Shown here piece by piece: positions 48,721 to 60,843 of a stretch of DNA of 64,000 nt. Every line of letters starts with the position of its first letter. Position 1 is the stretch's first letter. The stretch is from Eutypa lata (Eukaryota; Ascomycota; Sordariomycetes; Xylariales; Diatrypaceae), in contig JAKULF010000005.1 in assembly GCA_022661535.1 (NCBI GenBank), positions 992,001-1,056,000 on the forward strand. The letters run 5' to 3'. The notes beneath the pieces are model-generated. The model saw only the letters and a program-made list of their open reading frames with translations, made no database searches and was not told the DNA's origin. The translations under genes and the position numbers were made by a program.

Positions 48721-50111
48721 ATTTTTTTATATATTTAAAATTACGTAATAACTTTTTTAATTTAATTCGTAATATAATAATAAATCTTTTTATTTTTAAT
48801 AATTAAAGTTAAAATCGTTATAATATTTTTTTTAATTTTTTTTTATTTTTAATTTTATAACGTATATAAAATATAATAAACTTTATTAAATTTAATAAAT
48901 TTTAAAAATATTTTAAATTAAAACGTTATTTTTATTAATATTTATTATATTTACGTTTTTATTATTAATATTTTCTTTACTTTTTTTTTTAATTTTTAAT
49001 ATAAAATTTAAATATTAAAAAAATTATTTTATTTAATTAATTAACGTTAAATAAAATACTTCGTTATTTTATAAAAATTTTAATTTTAAATAAATTATTT
49101 AATTATTAATAAAATAATAATAATTATTATTTTCTTAAAAAATTAATTCTTTATTTAATTTAAATTTAAAATTAATATTAATATTTTAATTAAAATATTA
49201 ATAATTAATATTAAATTATTTAATATAATAAAATTAAACGAATTTATTTTATATAATATATAACTTTTTAAAATAAAAATTAAAAAATATATTAATAATT
49301 TTATTATTAATAATAATTATTTCGTAATTATAATATATTAAATATATAAATAAATAACTTAAAACGTTAATTAAAAGTTTTAACGTTTTAAATTAATTTT
49401 ATAATAACTTTAATAAATAATTATATAATAAAGTTAAATTTAAAAAAATAAAAATAAAAAATAATATTTTTTTTTATTAATTTTTAATTAATTAAAAATA
49501 AACTTTATATAACGTTTATAATAATTTTAATAAAATAATAAATATTTAACGTATTAAAAAGCTTTAATAAATCTTTTTAATTATTTTTAAATTAAAATTA
49601 ATTATTTTAAAGTTTTATTATTTATATATTTAATTTTTATTAAATGTTTTTATTATTAATTTTATAATAAAAATTATATTTATATATATTATTATTTTAA
49701 TTATTAACGTTTTAATATAATAAATATTATTATTAATTTATATAAATTAATAAATATTATATTAATTTATTTAAAACTTATAATTCTTTCGTTAATTTAA
49801 ATTTAAAAAAATAAATAATAACGTAATAATAAATATTAAAAATATAATATTTTAAATTATTTTATAAAATATTATTTTAAATAATTAATTATATTTATAT
49901 ATAAACTTATAATTTAAAATATAATTATTATTAATAAATTTAATATAAAAATAATAAAAATTTAAATAATATAAAAATAAAAAGTTTAAAAAATAATATT
50001 ATTAATAATATATATTATTTAATTATTAAAAGATTTATTTAAAATTATTTTTAATATTTAAAATTTATATAATTTTAAAACGAAATTTAATATATTAATA
50101 AAATAATATTA

Positions 50112-51580
50112 TAATTTATTTTAAATAATACGTATAATAATTATATAATTATAATAATAAAATTATATTTATAATAAAATAAAAATTTAAAAAATTTATT
50201 TTATTTATATATAAATAATTTAAAAATATTAATTATTATTATATATATTTTTTATTAATTGATTAATTTTATTTATTTTTTAAATATATAAAATTACGTT
50301 ATATATTTTTTTATTTAATTAATAATATTAATATTTATAAATTTTTAAATATTAAATTAAATTAAATTTTTTTATAAATTATTACGATATAAAAAAAATA
50401 CGATTTTTTATAAATTTTAAAAAGTTTTTTTTTAACTTTTAAAATTAAAAAAATTTTATTTTATAAATAATAATATTTATTAATTTAAAAATTATATTTT
50501 ATATACGTAAATAATATTATTATTAATTTTACGTTAATAATTTATTATATTAATTATATTAATTTAAATATAAAAATATAATATATTTTTAATTTATATT
50601 TTATATATTAAAAATTTAATATTTAATATTATAATTAAAATATTATAAAAACTTATAAATTAAATTATAATTTAATAATTTAATAAAATTAAATTAAATA
50701 ATTTAACGCTTTTTTAACTTTAAATAAATTATAATTAAATCGTTATAATTAAATTATTAAATCGTTAAATACGCGTTATAATAAATTTTAAAAATAAAAA
50801 TCGTTAAATTAAATTAATAATTATTTTAATTTTTAAATAAAAATTATTTTTTTATTTTTATTAATTCGTAAATTTAATTAATTTTTATTAATTTTTACGT
50901 TAATAAATTTAATTTTATTATATTAATTACGTTATAATTAATAAAAAAATTTAAATTATTAAATTAATATATTAATTTTTTTACGATTTAAACGTAACGA
51001 AATTTTTAAATTAATAATATTAATTTCGTCGAAAATTATTTTATTTAATTAATCGTTATAAAATTTAAACTTTAAAATAAATAATAACGAATTATTTAAA
51101 AGCTTTTTATACGGTTAAATCGCGATTAAATCGATGTAATAATACGTTAAAAAAGTTAAATTTATAAATAAATAAATTAAATTTAATAATAATACTTTAC
51201 GAATTTAATAATTAATAAAATTTTATTAATCGCGTAATATTTTTTTTATTAAAAAGTAATTAAAGTTATATTATTAACGTTAAATATTTATTATAAAAAA
51301 CACTTTAAATTTAATTTTTAAAAATAATAAATTAAAAAGTAATAATTATTAAAAAAAATTAAACTTTTTTTTTAAAAAAAAAAATAATTAAACTTTTAAT
51401 TATTAAATTAAATAACTCGTAAATAATAATATTTATAATAAAATACGTTTTTAATTTTTAATTTTAAATTAATTATAATAAATTAATTTAAATTTAAAAT
51501 CGAAAATTAAATTTATATAAAAATATTTAAAAATAAAAAAATATTTTTTTTTTACGTTATATAAAATTTAAAATTTAAAT
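50112..51580. repeat. Right copy of the direct repeat (possible LTR, with an insertion)
   Basis: Counterpart of 40371-41060 in the same orientation. Between about 50540 and 51420 it contains sequence that the left copy lacks, so the two copies differ in length. If these are LTRs, the element they bound spans about 40.4-51.6 kb. Confidence 0.45.
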
Positions 51581-52805
51581 TTTATAAATTTAATTATTAT
51601 ATTAATTATTATATAAAAATTTTATATTTTATTTTTATATATATAATTAATTTTACGTTTATATATAAATTTAATTAATTTATAATTAAATTAATTAATT
51701 AAAAATTAAATAAATAATTAAAGTTATATTATTTAATTATATTATTTAATTATATTATTTTTAAAAAATCTTTAAATAATTAAAGCTTTAAATTTATAAA
51801 TTTATAATTTATAAAATTATAAATTTATAAATTATTTTTATATAATTATTATAATTATTTATAATTATAATTATTTATATATAATTATAAATTTATAAAT
51901 TTATAAAATAATTAATAATTAAATTTAAAAAATAATTAATAAATAATTAATAAATTAATAAATTATAAATTTATAAATAATTAAAGCTTTAAATATAAAT
52001 TATAAAATAAATTTATAAATTATTATTATTATTATATAATTATTATTATTTTCGTTAATTATTATAATTATTTATATATAATTATAAATTAATTATAAAT
52101 TTAAAAGTTATAATATAAAATAAATTTATAAATTATTTAATTATTATTATTTATAATTTTTAAACTTTTAATTATTATAATTATTTATAATTTTTATAAT
52201 TATTTATATATAATTATAAATTAATTATAAAATAAATTTATAAATTATTTAATTATTATTATTATATAATTATAAATTTAAAAATTATAAATTATAAATA
52301 ATTAAAATTAAATAATTTATAAAATTTAAAAAATATATTTAATTAAAATATTAAATGTTTTTTAAAATTAATTAAATTTTTAATATTATTTTAACTTTAA
52401 ATTAAAAATTATTAATTAAATTTTAATTTATTTAAATTTTTTATTAATTTTAAATTAATTAATAATTAAAAAATATTTTTTATTAATTATTTAAATTATA
52501 TTAATTTTAATTTTATTTTAAATTTTATAATTAATTTTTAAAAAACTTAAAATAAAAATATCTTTTTAAATATAATTATAATAATATATATATATATATA
52601 TATATTTATAAATTTTATTTAATTTTTAATATATATTTTAATTAATTAATTATTAAATAAAACGTAAAAAAAATTAAAATTAAATTAAGTTTTTTTAATT
52701 AATTTTTAAAATTTATAATTTTTTTTTATATTAAGTTTAATATATATGTAAAATATAATTAATAAAGAAAAGCTTAATATATAAAGTTAATTAAATACGA
52801 TTATT

Positions 52806-53089
52806 CGCCGTAACGTAACTGCGGCGGTATAGCGCAACGATAGCGCAGCCACCTTACGAAGAAAGGCTTAAGTGATAAAGTAAAGCAAAGAGACAATCAA
52901 TCTGTATTAAATGTATCGTACTCATGGCATAAAAGTAAATGCATATGAGTTTTCGCTTTCTAAGTTTCCATACGACATCGCATGTAGTACATACCGTCCT
53001 TCTCGCCCGATGATAATTCATTCGTCAGTTACTTCTTATCAGGCCTGTCGCCGTCCCAGGGGCCGGTTGTAATAATCCAACACGAACCA
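52806..53089. other. Island edge with a tRNA-like 5' half
   Basis: 52821-52868 starts like a tRNA: a GC-rich 7-nt stem, an A-box-like TATAGCGCAACGATAGCGCA, then a loop-like CTTACGAA. The 3' half and a B box are absent and the anticodon stem does not pair. It could be a tRNA truncated by element insertion, or the head of a SINE. The rest to 53089 is ordinary 3' flanking DNA of the next gene. Confidence 0.3.
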
Positions 53090-53587
53090 TCAATCATCCT
53101 CATCATCCTCAGTATACCACTGGGACCCCTTGGTGCTATCCATCCCCAGTTTTATCGCCATGCTGCAAAAAGCCTGGACATACGGCTCGTAGTCCTCGTT
53201 ATCCGACCGGTGCTTCGGATCGCCAAACGACGTCGCCCACGCCCAGAGCTGCTCCTTGATATCCTCGTCCTTCGCGAACTGGAACCGCCAGCACACGTCC
53301 CCGACGCCCTCGTCGTCTTCGAAGACGAAATCCAGCTCGAATAGCTTCTTGTCGGGTTGCGCCGCATCGGGATGGAGGCGATGCTTCACCAGGATGCCAT
53401 ACGACGGGGCTTCCAAGCTGGATATCACTTTGGCCACCCGCACGAAAGAGGCGGCTTGGATTCTTCTTGGTAGGCTGGGAAGAATACTGCTACAAGGCGT
53501 TCGAGATGGGTAGGTATTGAGCATGGGTCGCTGTCGGCTCGCCACTAGAAGTGGTGACGCCAATCTGGATACACTGGTTCGAAACAT
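53090..53587 (-). CDS. Small protein of unknown function, probably mitochondrial
   Basis: A single-exon frame of 165 residues from the ATG at 53587. A slightly longer frame upstream has no ATG. The first ~50 residues are rich in Arg, Ser and Pro and lack acidic residues (MFRTSVSRLASPLLVASRQR), as in a mitochondrial presequence. The rest is an acidic, soluble-looking domain (LFELDFVFEDDEGVGDVCWRFQF, EQLWAWATSFGDPKHRSDNE) ending in WYTEDDEDD. I do not recognise the family. Third-position GC is high, supporting a real gene. Confidence 0.7.
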   Translation of the reverse strand: MFRTSVSRLASPLLVASRQRPMLNTYPSRTPCSSILPSLPRRIQAASFVRVAKVISSLEAPSYGILVKHRLHPDAAQPDKKLFELDFVFEDDEGVGDVCWRFQFAKDEDIKEQLWAWATSFGDPKHRSDNEDYEPYVQAFCSMAIKLGMDSTKGSQWYTEDDEDD

Positions 53588-54101
53588 GGTCCCAGAGTTC
53601 AGACGGGGAGACAATGTTGACAAGGCCGAGAGAGTTTGAGGATTTAAGGGTGCAGTTGTGTATTGTGCGAGACTTGTGTGATGTTGGGTTGGACGGAGGC
53701 GGGGCCACCTATTTACTAGTTAGGTAGCCACCGCGGGGGTTTGCTCCGACCCCACCTTTCCGTGTCCCCACCAACTTTAATTCCCGTTGGCCCTGTACCC
53801 GTGTAAAAAGATACCATGTAGTAGTTGACGACAGACATGAAGATATATAGGATAAGATAGACAAAAGGGTCCTGTTGTAAGAATATTCGAAGACAAGAAG
53901 CGGTCACCAAAGTCCCTATTGCTGCAAAACACCGCTAATGTTTTCTCGTGTCGACTATGCGCGGTATGACATGAGAGAGGCGAAGGCGGTTGAGGGATAG
54001 AATAGACAGCAGTAGATGTATATTTACATTGTCTAAGTCTGAGGCAGCTAATCGCCATCATGGATAAATAACTGGTTACACAACAGCCACTCCTAACATG
54101 A
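53588..54101. other. Intergenic, nothing recognised
   Basis: Promoter side of the small minus-strand gene and 3' side of the RNase T2 gene. No coding region or repeat is supported. Confidence 0.45.
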
Positions 54102-55385
54102 CTACTGCTGCGCCCACACCAACTTGATACCCACATTCTTAGTCGTAGTATACACCGTCCCCTGCGTCGTCCCCTCCGGCACGCTCTCAGCGTAGAAATC
54201 CGAGCTCCCATCATACGCCAAGTTCTCCCCATCCGCAGTGAACACGCTCGCCTTGGCGCTCGACGCGCACGTCAATGCATCATCCACGACCCCGCAGCTG
54301 CCCTTGCTCGTCTTCAGCGTGAACCCCTCGCCGCTCTCCGTCGCCGTGTACGTCGCCGGCGTGCCGGAGCTGTACCACGTGCCCCCGCTGATCAGGGACC
54401 CGGACTGCGCGCCGTCGGCAACAACATTGAGGTAGCCCTTGCCGGAGAACGCGCCCGTGCTGGTGGGGGTCGGGCCCGCCGTGGTGCTGCTGCTGGTGCT
54501 CGTAGGCGTGGGCGACCCGCCCCCACCCCCGTTCTTCGGGACGTACTTGATACCGGTGTCCGGGCAGGTCGAGCCGGACCCCACAGGGTCCGCGGCCTGG
54601 AACTTCCCGCTCTGCACGGGGCCCTGGACGTTGAACTGGTACCAGAGCTCGTTGAGCGAGTTGCCGTCGCAGTTGATGACGACGTCGGCGCCGTGCTTGG
54701 CCGACAGGGCTTTTTGGATGTCGGCGAGGTCGTAGGTGGCGTCGTCCGAGGGCACGATGCCGGCATCCGACAGCCACTCGTACGAGGGCAGCGTCTTGAA
54801 GATGGCCACCGCTTGCGTGAAGTACTCGCCCACCTCGTCGGTCGCCTGGTAGTCATCGTAGCATTCTGGGTCCAAAGTGCTGATGCATGTGCCGTGTTTA
54901 CCGAACTCGTGCTCCCAGAACGTCTCGTCGTCCCCACTATAGTCCTTCCAGTACGTCTGGATGTAGGACAGCGTGTCGGGCGCCTGCGCCTCTAGGATGG
55001 CCGAGATGTTGGTGTACTCCCGGCTCGAGTCGCAGTACTGCTCGTAGGTGCCGTCGCAGTTATCTGGCCTTTTATGTGGTCAGGTTGGTTAGTTCGGGGG
55101 ACATCTCTTCTGGGAAGCGAAGATGTGAAGCAGGTAGCAGCAAATGTAAACGTACCAGAGCCCATGGATCGTCCACGAATCGTCGGGGCCGGTGACGGGA
55201 TCGGTATCCCAGAACTGCGTCTGGAGGATCTGGCCCCCGGGGTAGATCGTGCAGCAGGTATCGACGGCAGTGGTGTTGTGGCAGCTCAGAGGCCCGTCCG
55301 CATCGCACGCAGCTAGAGCGGAAGCGGCCGAGGCATAGCTGGCACCAGCGGCGAGCGCTGCGGCGGTCAATTGATATCGCGACAT
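54102..55385 (-). CDS. Secreted ribonuclease T2 with C-terminal extension domain
   Basis: Two exons on the minus strand (55385-55156, 55068-54102) give 398 residues. A signal peptide is visible at the N-terminus (MSRYQLTAAALAAGASYASA). The two catalytic blocks of T2 RNases are present: WTIHGLW, split by the intron after TG, and FWEHEFGKHGTC, each with its histidine. The enzyme should cleave single-stranded RNA through a 2',3'-cyclic phosphate, outside the cell or in the vacuole. After the catalytic domain come a Gly/Ser/Thr/Pro linker (GGGGGSPTPTSTSSSTTAG) and a ~110-residue beta-rich C-terminal domain typical of the longer fungal T2 enzymes. Many paired cysteines fit secretion. Intron donor GTACGT and acceptor AAAAG match in phase. 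Confidence 0.93.
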
Positions 55386-56860
55386 CGTGGATTGGAGCTA
55401 GGCAACAGGGGAAGCGGATAAATGCCTCGACCAGCGTTAGAACAGCAAACGAGTAGCCATGGCACACGGCAAACGCAAGCAGAGACGAAGCTTATATAGT
55501 GCAAGGCAAACAGTGTAGCCGATAGGTATATATAATACGACCTTCTATAATGGTGTAGTGCTCCGAAACGCTCACCCACTTCTAAGAGGGGCATTAATGG
55601 TCACCTACCTAGCATCGTACCGATCTACACCACAAATCGCGCTTGCAGATGGCCGATTACACATGCGCGTCAATCTTACCTTACCGGTAGGTAATCAAGC
55701 TCTTCGGGCCTTGATTTCTGGGGCCTCGGGACGGTATTAAGAAATAGGAAAGCGTATGAGTATGGCCCCGTGAGTGGTGGAGGGGACGGAATGAAGGGGT
55801 AGTGGTGATAACAGATCAGGCGAATGAGGCAGCTGGGGCAGTCTAGTGGGCTGAATCGCCCGACAGCCCTGACAGGGGGGTTGCAGCGAGTCAGGGCTCG
55901 GCGTTGGTCATCGTGCCCTGGCAGTGGTTCGGATCTGCACCGGATATAGCGCCTTGGCCGGCATAAGTGAGAGCTTAGTCAAACCACCTAGGTACCTCTA
56001 GGGGTCCGTTGCACGCCCATAAGTGAGTACTTACCTAATCATATGAACGCAATGCACTGAAGGACGAAAATCATTTTGTAAACACAGCGAAAAAGATGAC
56101 GTTTACTAAATGTAGTTGGGTTTCCTCTTTAATTTTCATGATTAAAATAATACCTTAATTTGAATTCATCCCTAGGTTCCTGGGCTATACCTTATGTGAC
56201 TCTGCTCCACGTACATGTACGATGTACGTGCGACGACTTGGTTATGTATAAATTCGAATAATTTATCTACTACCAAGTTGATGGCTCCAAATAGTTCAAC
56301 CAAAGTCTGCAGGCAGGCAACCGCAGCTTAGCCTGTTAGGAAAAAAATTTAGGCAACTTCAATTGCCAGGGAAGGGGGGGACTGGTCTTGTCAATGGTTT
56401 AAGAGCTTATGTGTATAATATCTGTCCCTTCTGATAGATCTATCTGACCTCTTTATATTTTGTCCCAAGTAAGCCAAGACAACCGCGGCGAAAAGCAGCA
56501 GCACACCCAGTATATCACCCCTTCTCGTCACGGTCAGAACCATCCTGACTCAGCTGATAATTATTGCCGTTGGCCACGAGGAGTGAGAGTATCTGCGAGA
56601 CCGCCGTGTCAATTGAGGTGGCGAAGAACACTCCCCTAGTCCCTTGCTTGGGTCGTTGCAGTGAAAACAAGGACATTGTTGTTACTGGCGATTTGTAACT
56701 ACGTCATTGTTGGATGCTAAAGTCGTCCTGAGTCCAGTCTATTCCAGATCGTCAGTTGCTTCGGCCAAGGATATCCCTTTCGCGGGCCTCACGCTCTAAT
56801 CTAAGATATCCTACGGTTCAGTCTGCCTTCGATCTTTCTCTCTACTTTCCACTATTCGGC
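55386..56860. other. Intergenic, nothing recognised
   Basis: About 1.5 kb upstream of the RNase gene. I see no reading frame with credible composition, no RNA gene and no clear repeat. It should contain the RNase promoter. Confidence 0.4.
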
Positions 56861-58506
56861 CTAGACAATACAACTACATTTCATCAATATGTATTTTGTT
56901 TTCCGGCATCTAGTTAATATATAATCTGCTGCCGTTCCATCCGTCAATAAGCCCCCAATGTCTATACTCGAAAGTTCTTGTATAGTACTAGCCGTCTCAA
57001 CCGTCGATAGCGTAGTGCCCATTGCAGCACCCCTTGAGGCGACTTGCCTTCTGGCTGCTCCGCTCAGTCCCCTGATCTTACATCTAACACGCCGCCACAC
57101 TCGTGCACAGCAGTAAACCATCACTGCTTCTGTTATCATCTTGCTCAACAAACCGAACGTTGGGGAAATCCTCTTTTACTTGTACGATGAACGGAATGAA
57201 CAGCGGCTTCAAACTTCTTTACGAGACGTCATTAAATTCATGGATAAATCAATGTTTCGCACAAAACGTTGTTCCAGCACACGAAAGTAACCGAACGGAT
57301 TCCCGTTTGACTTTTCTGAGGCTATTGTCAGTCCCCAATACCCTTCCGACAAATTTCGGCTTTCGTAGACTTCTATGGCAGCACAATGGAATGAACTACT
57401 CCGAGACTCGAAATAAAACATGCTGTTGATGGAGAGCTTGTATTCCATAAACCAATCGAACCTGGTGGCCGTATCATATCGGTACGACGCCTTGTTGACA
57501 TTCATAAAAATCACGGCTATAAACTAGACATCGAGCTCGCATCTTCATTGTACGTAGAGATTTTTGTACAATGGATTTATACTCGAACCCTGGACTTGGT
57601 AACAGCCCGACAGCTATCAGGAGCATCTGGTGGAACTCCCCTAGTCGATTTAGAGCTTGATTAAGTGTCGCATCTAACACTTGCCTCATCACTCAGGCCT
57701 CTCTCCGTAAGGTGGCTACGCCACCGCAGCTGTGACGGTGCAGCTGCGCTGCGGCTAGTGGTGCCGTACTAAATGTACCAAGTCATGTGTACTGGTAGCG
57801 GCGTACCTAAAGCATATACCAACGATGACTATTAAAACAGATATGTGATTGTGTCTAGTTGAATAACGTAAGAGCATCCACAAGGTGATTCCCCCAATTT
57901 ATCGGAAGCCCGACTTGATGGGGTGGGTGTGTTACCCGCCCGCCATCAAGGTTCTTGCCAAGGAGACTACCTCCGATCCATAACCCGTGAGCACTGTTAA
58001 TTATCGAAAGAATTTGCGACATGAACAAAATACCTCAAGGTACGAGGACCTTGATGGATCATTTTCCCTCTTTAAAGCTCCTCAATGGATCGATATATCT
58101 TGGCATCTTGCCCACTACCAAGGACGTGGGCTTCCCGCCTCACTTGGCATCTGGATGCGCTGCGCATCTTCATCGGTCGAAATGCCAACCTAGGACTCGC
58201 TAAACCATAGTCTTTCCTGTGAAGAGAGGCCAAGGACCGACGGTGAGGCCAAGAAGAAAAATTTGCTGTTGACTGATATGAGGCGCGCTCTAGAGACGCT
58301 AGATGACGGCGCTGGGAATCGCCCTACAAGGTTTCGTTCATCTCAAAATGGAGCGAGAAGTAAAAGTCTTACTTGGCAGGTGTTGGGTCGGTCTATAAGA
58401 AGAAGGTATAGCAGCGAGATTTGACTATCAACTGAACATGTCATTACCTTCTGAACAGTGCTCCAACAGCGTCTTTGCCTGACCCTCCAATACAAAGATA
58501 TCCAAA
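56861..58506. other. Region with decayed coding traces
   Basis: Plus-strand fragments such as LNKPNVGEILFYLYDERNEQRLQTSL (split here: LNKPNVGEILFYL, then YDERNEQRLQTSL) near 57160-57210 and LTDMRRALETLDDGAGN near 58265-58315 look protein-like, but stops interrupt them. A short GC-rich inverted-repeat-like segment (GCAGCTG...CAGCTGC) lies at 57725-57755. I cannot assign a family or a working gene. The last ~200 bp should carry the promoter of the HRxxH-protein gene. Confidence 0.35.
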
Positions 58507-59570
58507 ATGAGAGCCTCTGTAGCCAGCGTCTTCCTCAGCTCTCTCGCTCTCGGCTTTAGCCTAGTTGAGGGAGCTAATCTGCGTCGTAGACAGGATTCAG
58601 CTATCACCGTGACATATACGGTAACTGAGGCTGCCCCAACACCGACTACGTACGACTGGGCAGCAGGCGCTACGAAGAACGTCCCTATCCACAGCTCCTG
58701 CAATGCAACACAGAGGGCTCTCCTCTTAAGGGGCCTAGACGATGCGGTCAAGCTCGCAAGCCACGCCAAGGACCATGTCCTGCGCTTCGGCAACAGCTCC
58801 GAGTCCTACACTAAGTATTTCGGTTCCGCGCCGACGGCGGAGGTGATTGGTTGGTATGATAGAATCGTCAGCGGTGATAAGGGCAAGATCTGGTTCCGCT
58901 GCGACGACATCGATGGGAACTGTCAGCAGGATGGTAAGCACTACGCGCTATCTAACCCCCTGCTTATCAAACTCCATATAGATAATCTATATTTCTCATT
59001 AATAGGAGCAAACTTGCTAACATATCAAATCGCCACTCAGGCTGGGCAGGACACTGGCGGGGCGAGAACGCGACACAGGAGACAGTGATTTGTCCGCTAT
59101 CTTTCACGACGCGGCAGCCGCTCGAGGGACTATGTGGGTATGGGTACCAAGTAGCAACAGGCAAGCTGAATTTCTACTTCGGCTCCGATCTAATCCACCG
59201 GTTGTTGCATATCCCAAGCGTTGGAGAGGGCGCCGCTGAGCACTACGCCGACACGTATACGGAGTGTCTCGAGCTAGCTGTCAGCAATCCGGCTCTGGCC
59301 GTCCGCAACTCCCATACTCTGCAGTACTTCGCGCTCGATGTCTATGCATACGATATTGCTGTTCCTGGCGAGGGTTGTACTGGCAGAGTGTCGGAGGAAT
59401 CTTCTTCGGCTGAGCCCACTGCTACGACTACGGAGACGGCGACTCCTACTGAAACTGCGGCGACGGTAAGTTTTCTATTATATTTTATACTTTTCCGTGA
59501 GAGTCTCGTACGCTAACATTGCTACTAGGAATGTCATACTCATGCCGATGGGACGGAACACTGTACTTAA
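58507..59570 (+). CDS. Secreted Asp f 2/Zps1/Pra1-type protein (HRxxH domain)
   Basis: Three exons (58507-58933, 59041-59465, 59529-59570) give 297 residues. There is a signal peptide ([22 protein letters not shown]) followed by a dibasic LRRRQ. The domain carries HRLLH (195-199) in [20 protein letters not shown], the zincin-like site of this family. Paired cysteines and N-glycosylation sites are present. After a Thr/Glu-rich linker the last exon encodes [13 protein letters not shown], the short Cys/His tail typical of Pra1/Asp f 2 that binds zinc. Members are secreted under zinc limitation and capture zinc in Candida; here that role is inferred. It is not next to the ZIP gene, which lies 35 kb away. 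Phases and the GTAAGC/GTAAGT donors agree. Confidence 0.9.
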
Positions 59571-60843
59571 AGATGAGAGCTAGACTCCTGCAGTAGAGTA
59601 ACTCAGCGTGGGCGGTTAGAATTTGAGCTTTGTTAACTGTGGTGCGTGCCACCAATACAGCTGCGAATCATCAGCCACCAACTGTACCACCACCTAGCTG
59701 CTATCAATATAACTACCATTACGTTTGAATCTATTCACACTTCGAGATGGATAGAGAAAGAAACCAAGTAATAGTAGCAGCTAGGTAATGGCACACTCTG
59801 GCAGCACCCTTCGCTCTGTCTGCAAGGGTTATGATAGCTTTAGTTATAGGGTTTATTTAGTATTTAATGGCTTGCAATTTTAATTATACATTACTGCTCC
59901 AAAGAAAAACATCAGATGGCACATTCGTAATGTACTTTCAAAATATGGAATAATTTGTGTAGAGGCGCTTCTTTCGTATAACAAAGAGAGCTGACAGTAT
60001 AGGTGGCATGCAGCTAAACACGTGGGACAGAACAAATAACAAAACTCTAGGAATTTCAGGGCTATAAAGGTGGTCAGACAATCTACCTTCTATATAACGT
60101 CCTAACTTCAAAGTCGTTAGCCCCCTGAACTTCCGAGCCCCCTTGCGATAACTTGGTACAATAACATCAACGATAAGGAAGCTTACTCCGCAATTTGGTA
60201 AGCCGCAGGGATTGTAGAGAATTCCCACGGGTGGCATCTCATCACCACATGTCGGATAATACGATATGCGTATCATTAACAGTATCACCAGAAATCATCT
60301 ATGGTCGCCTAAGATCACTTTGAAACCCAAACTGGTTATGTAGAGAGCCGTAGAACATACTTAGGGCCAACAATGATCAGTACTTCCTTTCACAACACTT
60401 AGATGTTGTTTGTTTCTCGTAATTCCGTTTGTTGCAAGCACAACAGACGCAGTAATACCCGTTTTCATGCTCTGAGCCTCGAGGCCAATTAAACCGTCTC
60501 ATTTATACATCTACACCAATCAAATTTGGGAAGTTCCCGTCAGTATGCAGTACGCATGAAACCAAACATGTAGTACTACCAAATAGGGGAATATGTAAGA
60601 AACGCTTACTTCATGCTGTTCTCCTTGTTAGTTAGGTACTTCACTTGATTATAAGCTTTCCAAACCTCGATCAAACATTTCATCTGAAAGATCGCTGGGC
60701 ATCCACAGTCCTTTTCCTATAATCCTAGAACGTAACATATTCGCCGCCTCTAACTGGCAACAGTATTTGATCTTAGGCTACGAGCTTAACAGCAAAATGA
60801 GTAAGGAATATCCAGAATTCTGACTACATTACATGCTAACTAG
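59571..60843. other. Intergenic; may hide the first exon of the next gene
   Basis: No complete gene. The receptor-L-like gene that follows lacks a start in its first clear exon, so a short signal-peptide exon is expected somewhere in the last few hundred bases. ATG CTG TTC TCC near 60613 is one candidate, but its phase does not fit the acceptor at 60843. Confidence 0.4.

Larger units (their letters stand above)
39216..52805. repeat. 13.6-kb AT-rich RIP-type island of degraded transposons
   Basis: Almost pure A/T. Residual C and G sit mostly in CG (as in ACG and TCG), while CA and TG are very rare by eye: the mark of repeat-induced point mutation, which turns CpA into TpA on both strands. No open frame of useful length exists. 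Long near-identical direct repeats recur inside (see findings), some ~9.7-10.5 kb apart, compatible with LTRs of a nested, heavily mutated retrotransposon. An Asn/Ser-like codon-run region near 42260-42320 and a CysHis-like remnant near 48030 hint at gag remains but cannot be translated. Such islands are normally silent heterochromatin. Confidence 0.88.

Noticed and set aside
39216..52805. Possible regional centromere
   Set aside because: AT-rich DNA of this kind can be centromeric in filamentous fungi, but the island is short for that and the direct repeats fit degraded transposons. The window alone cannot test it.
39216..52805. Possible mitochondrial DNA insertion
   Set aside because: No rRNA-, tRNA- or cox/cob-like sequence is visible, and retention of CG with loss of CA fits RIP, not fungal mtDNA.
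59938..60288. A 116-codon minus-strand frame
   Set aside because: It has no recognisable motif and no supporting splice structure, and lies in AT-richer intergenic DNA.
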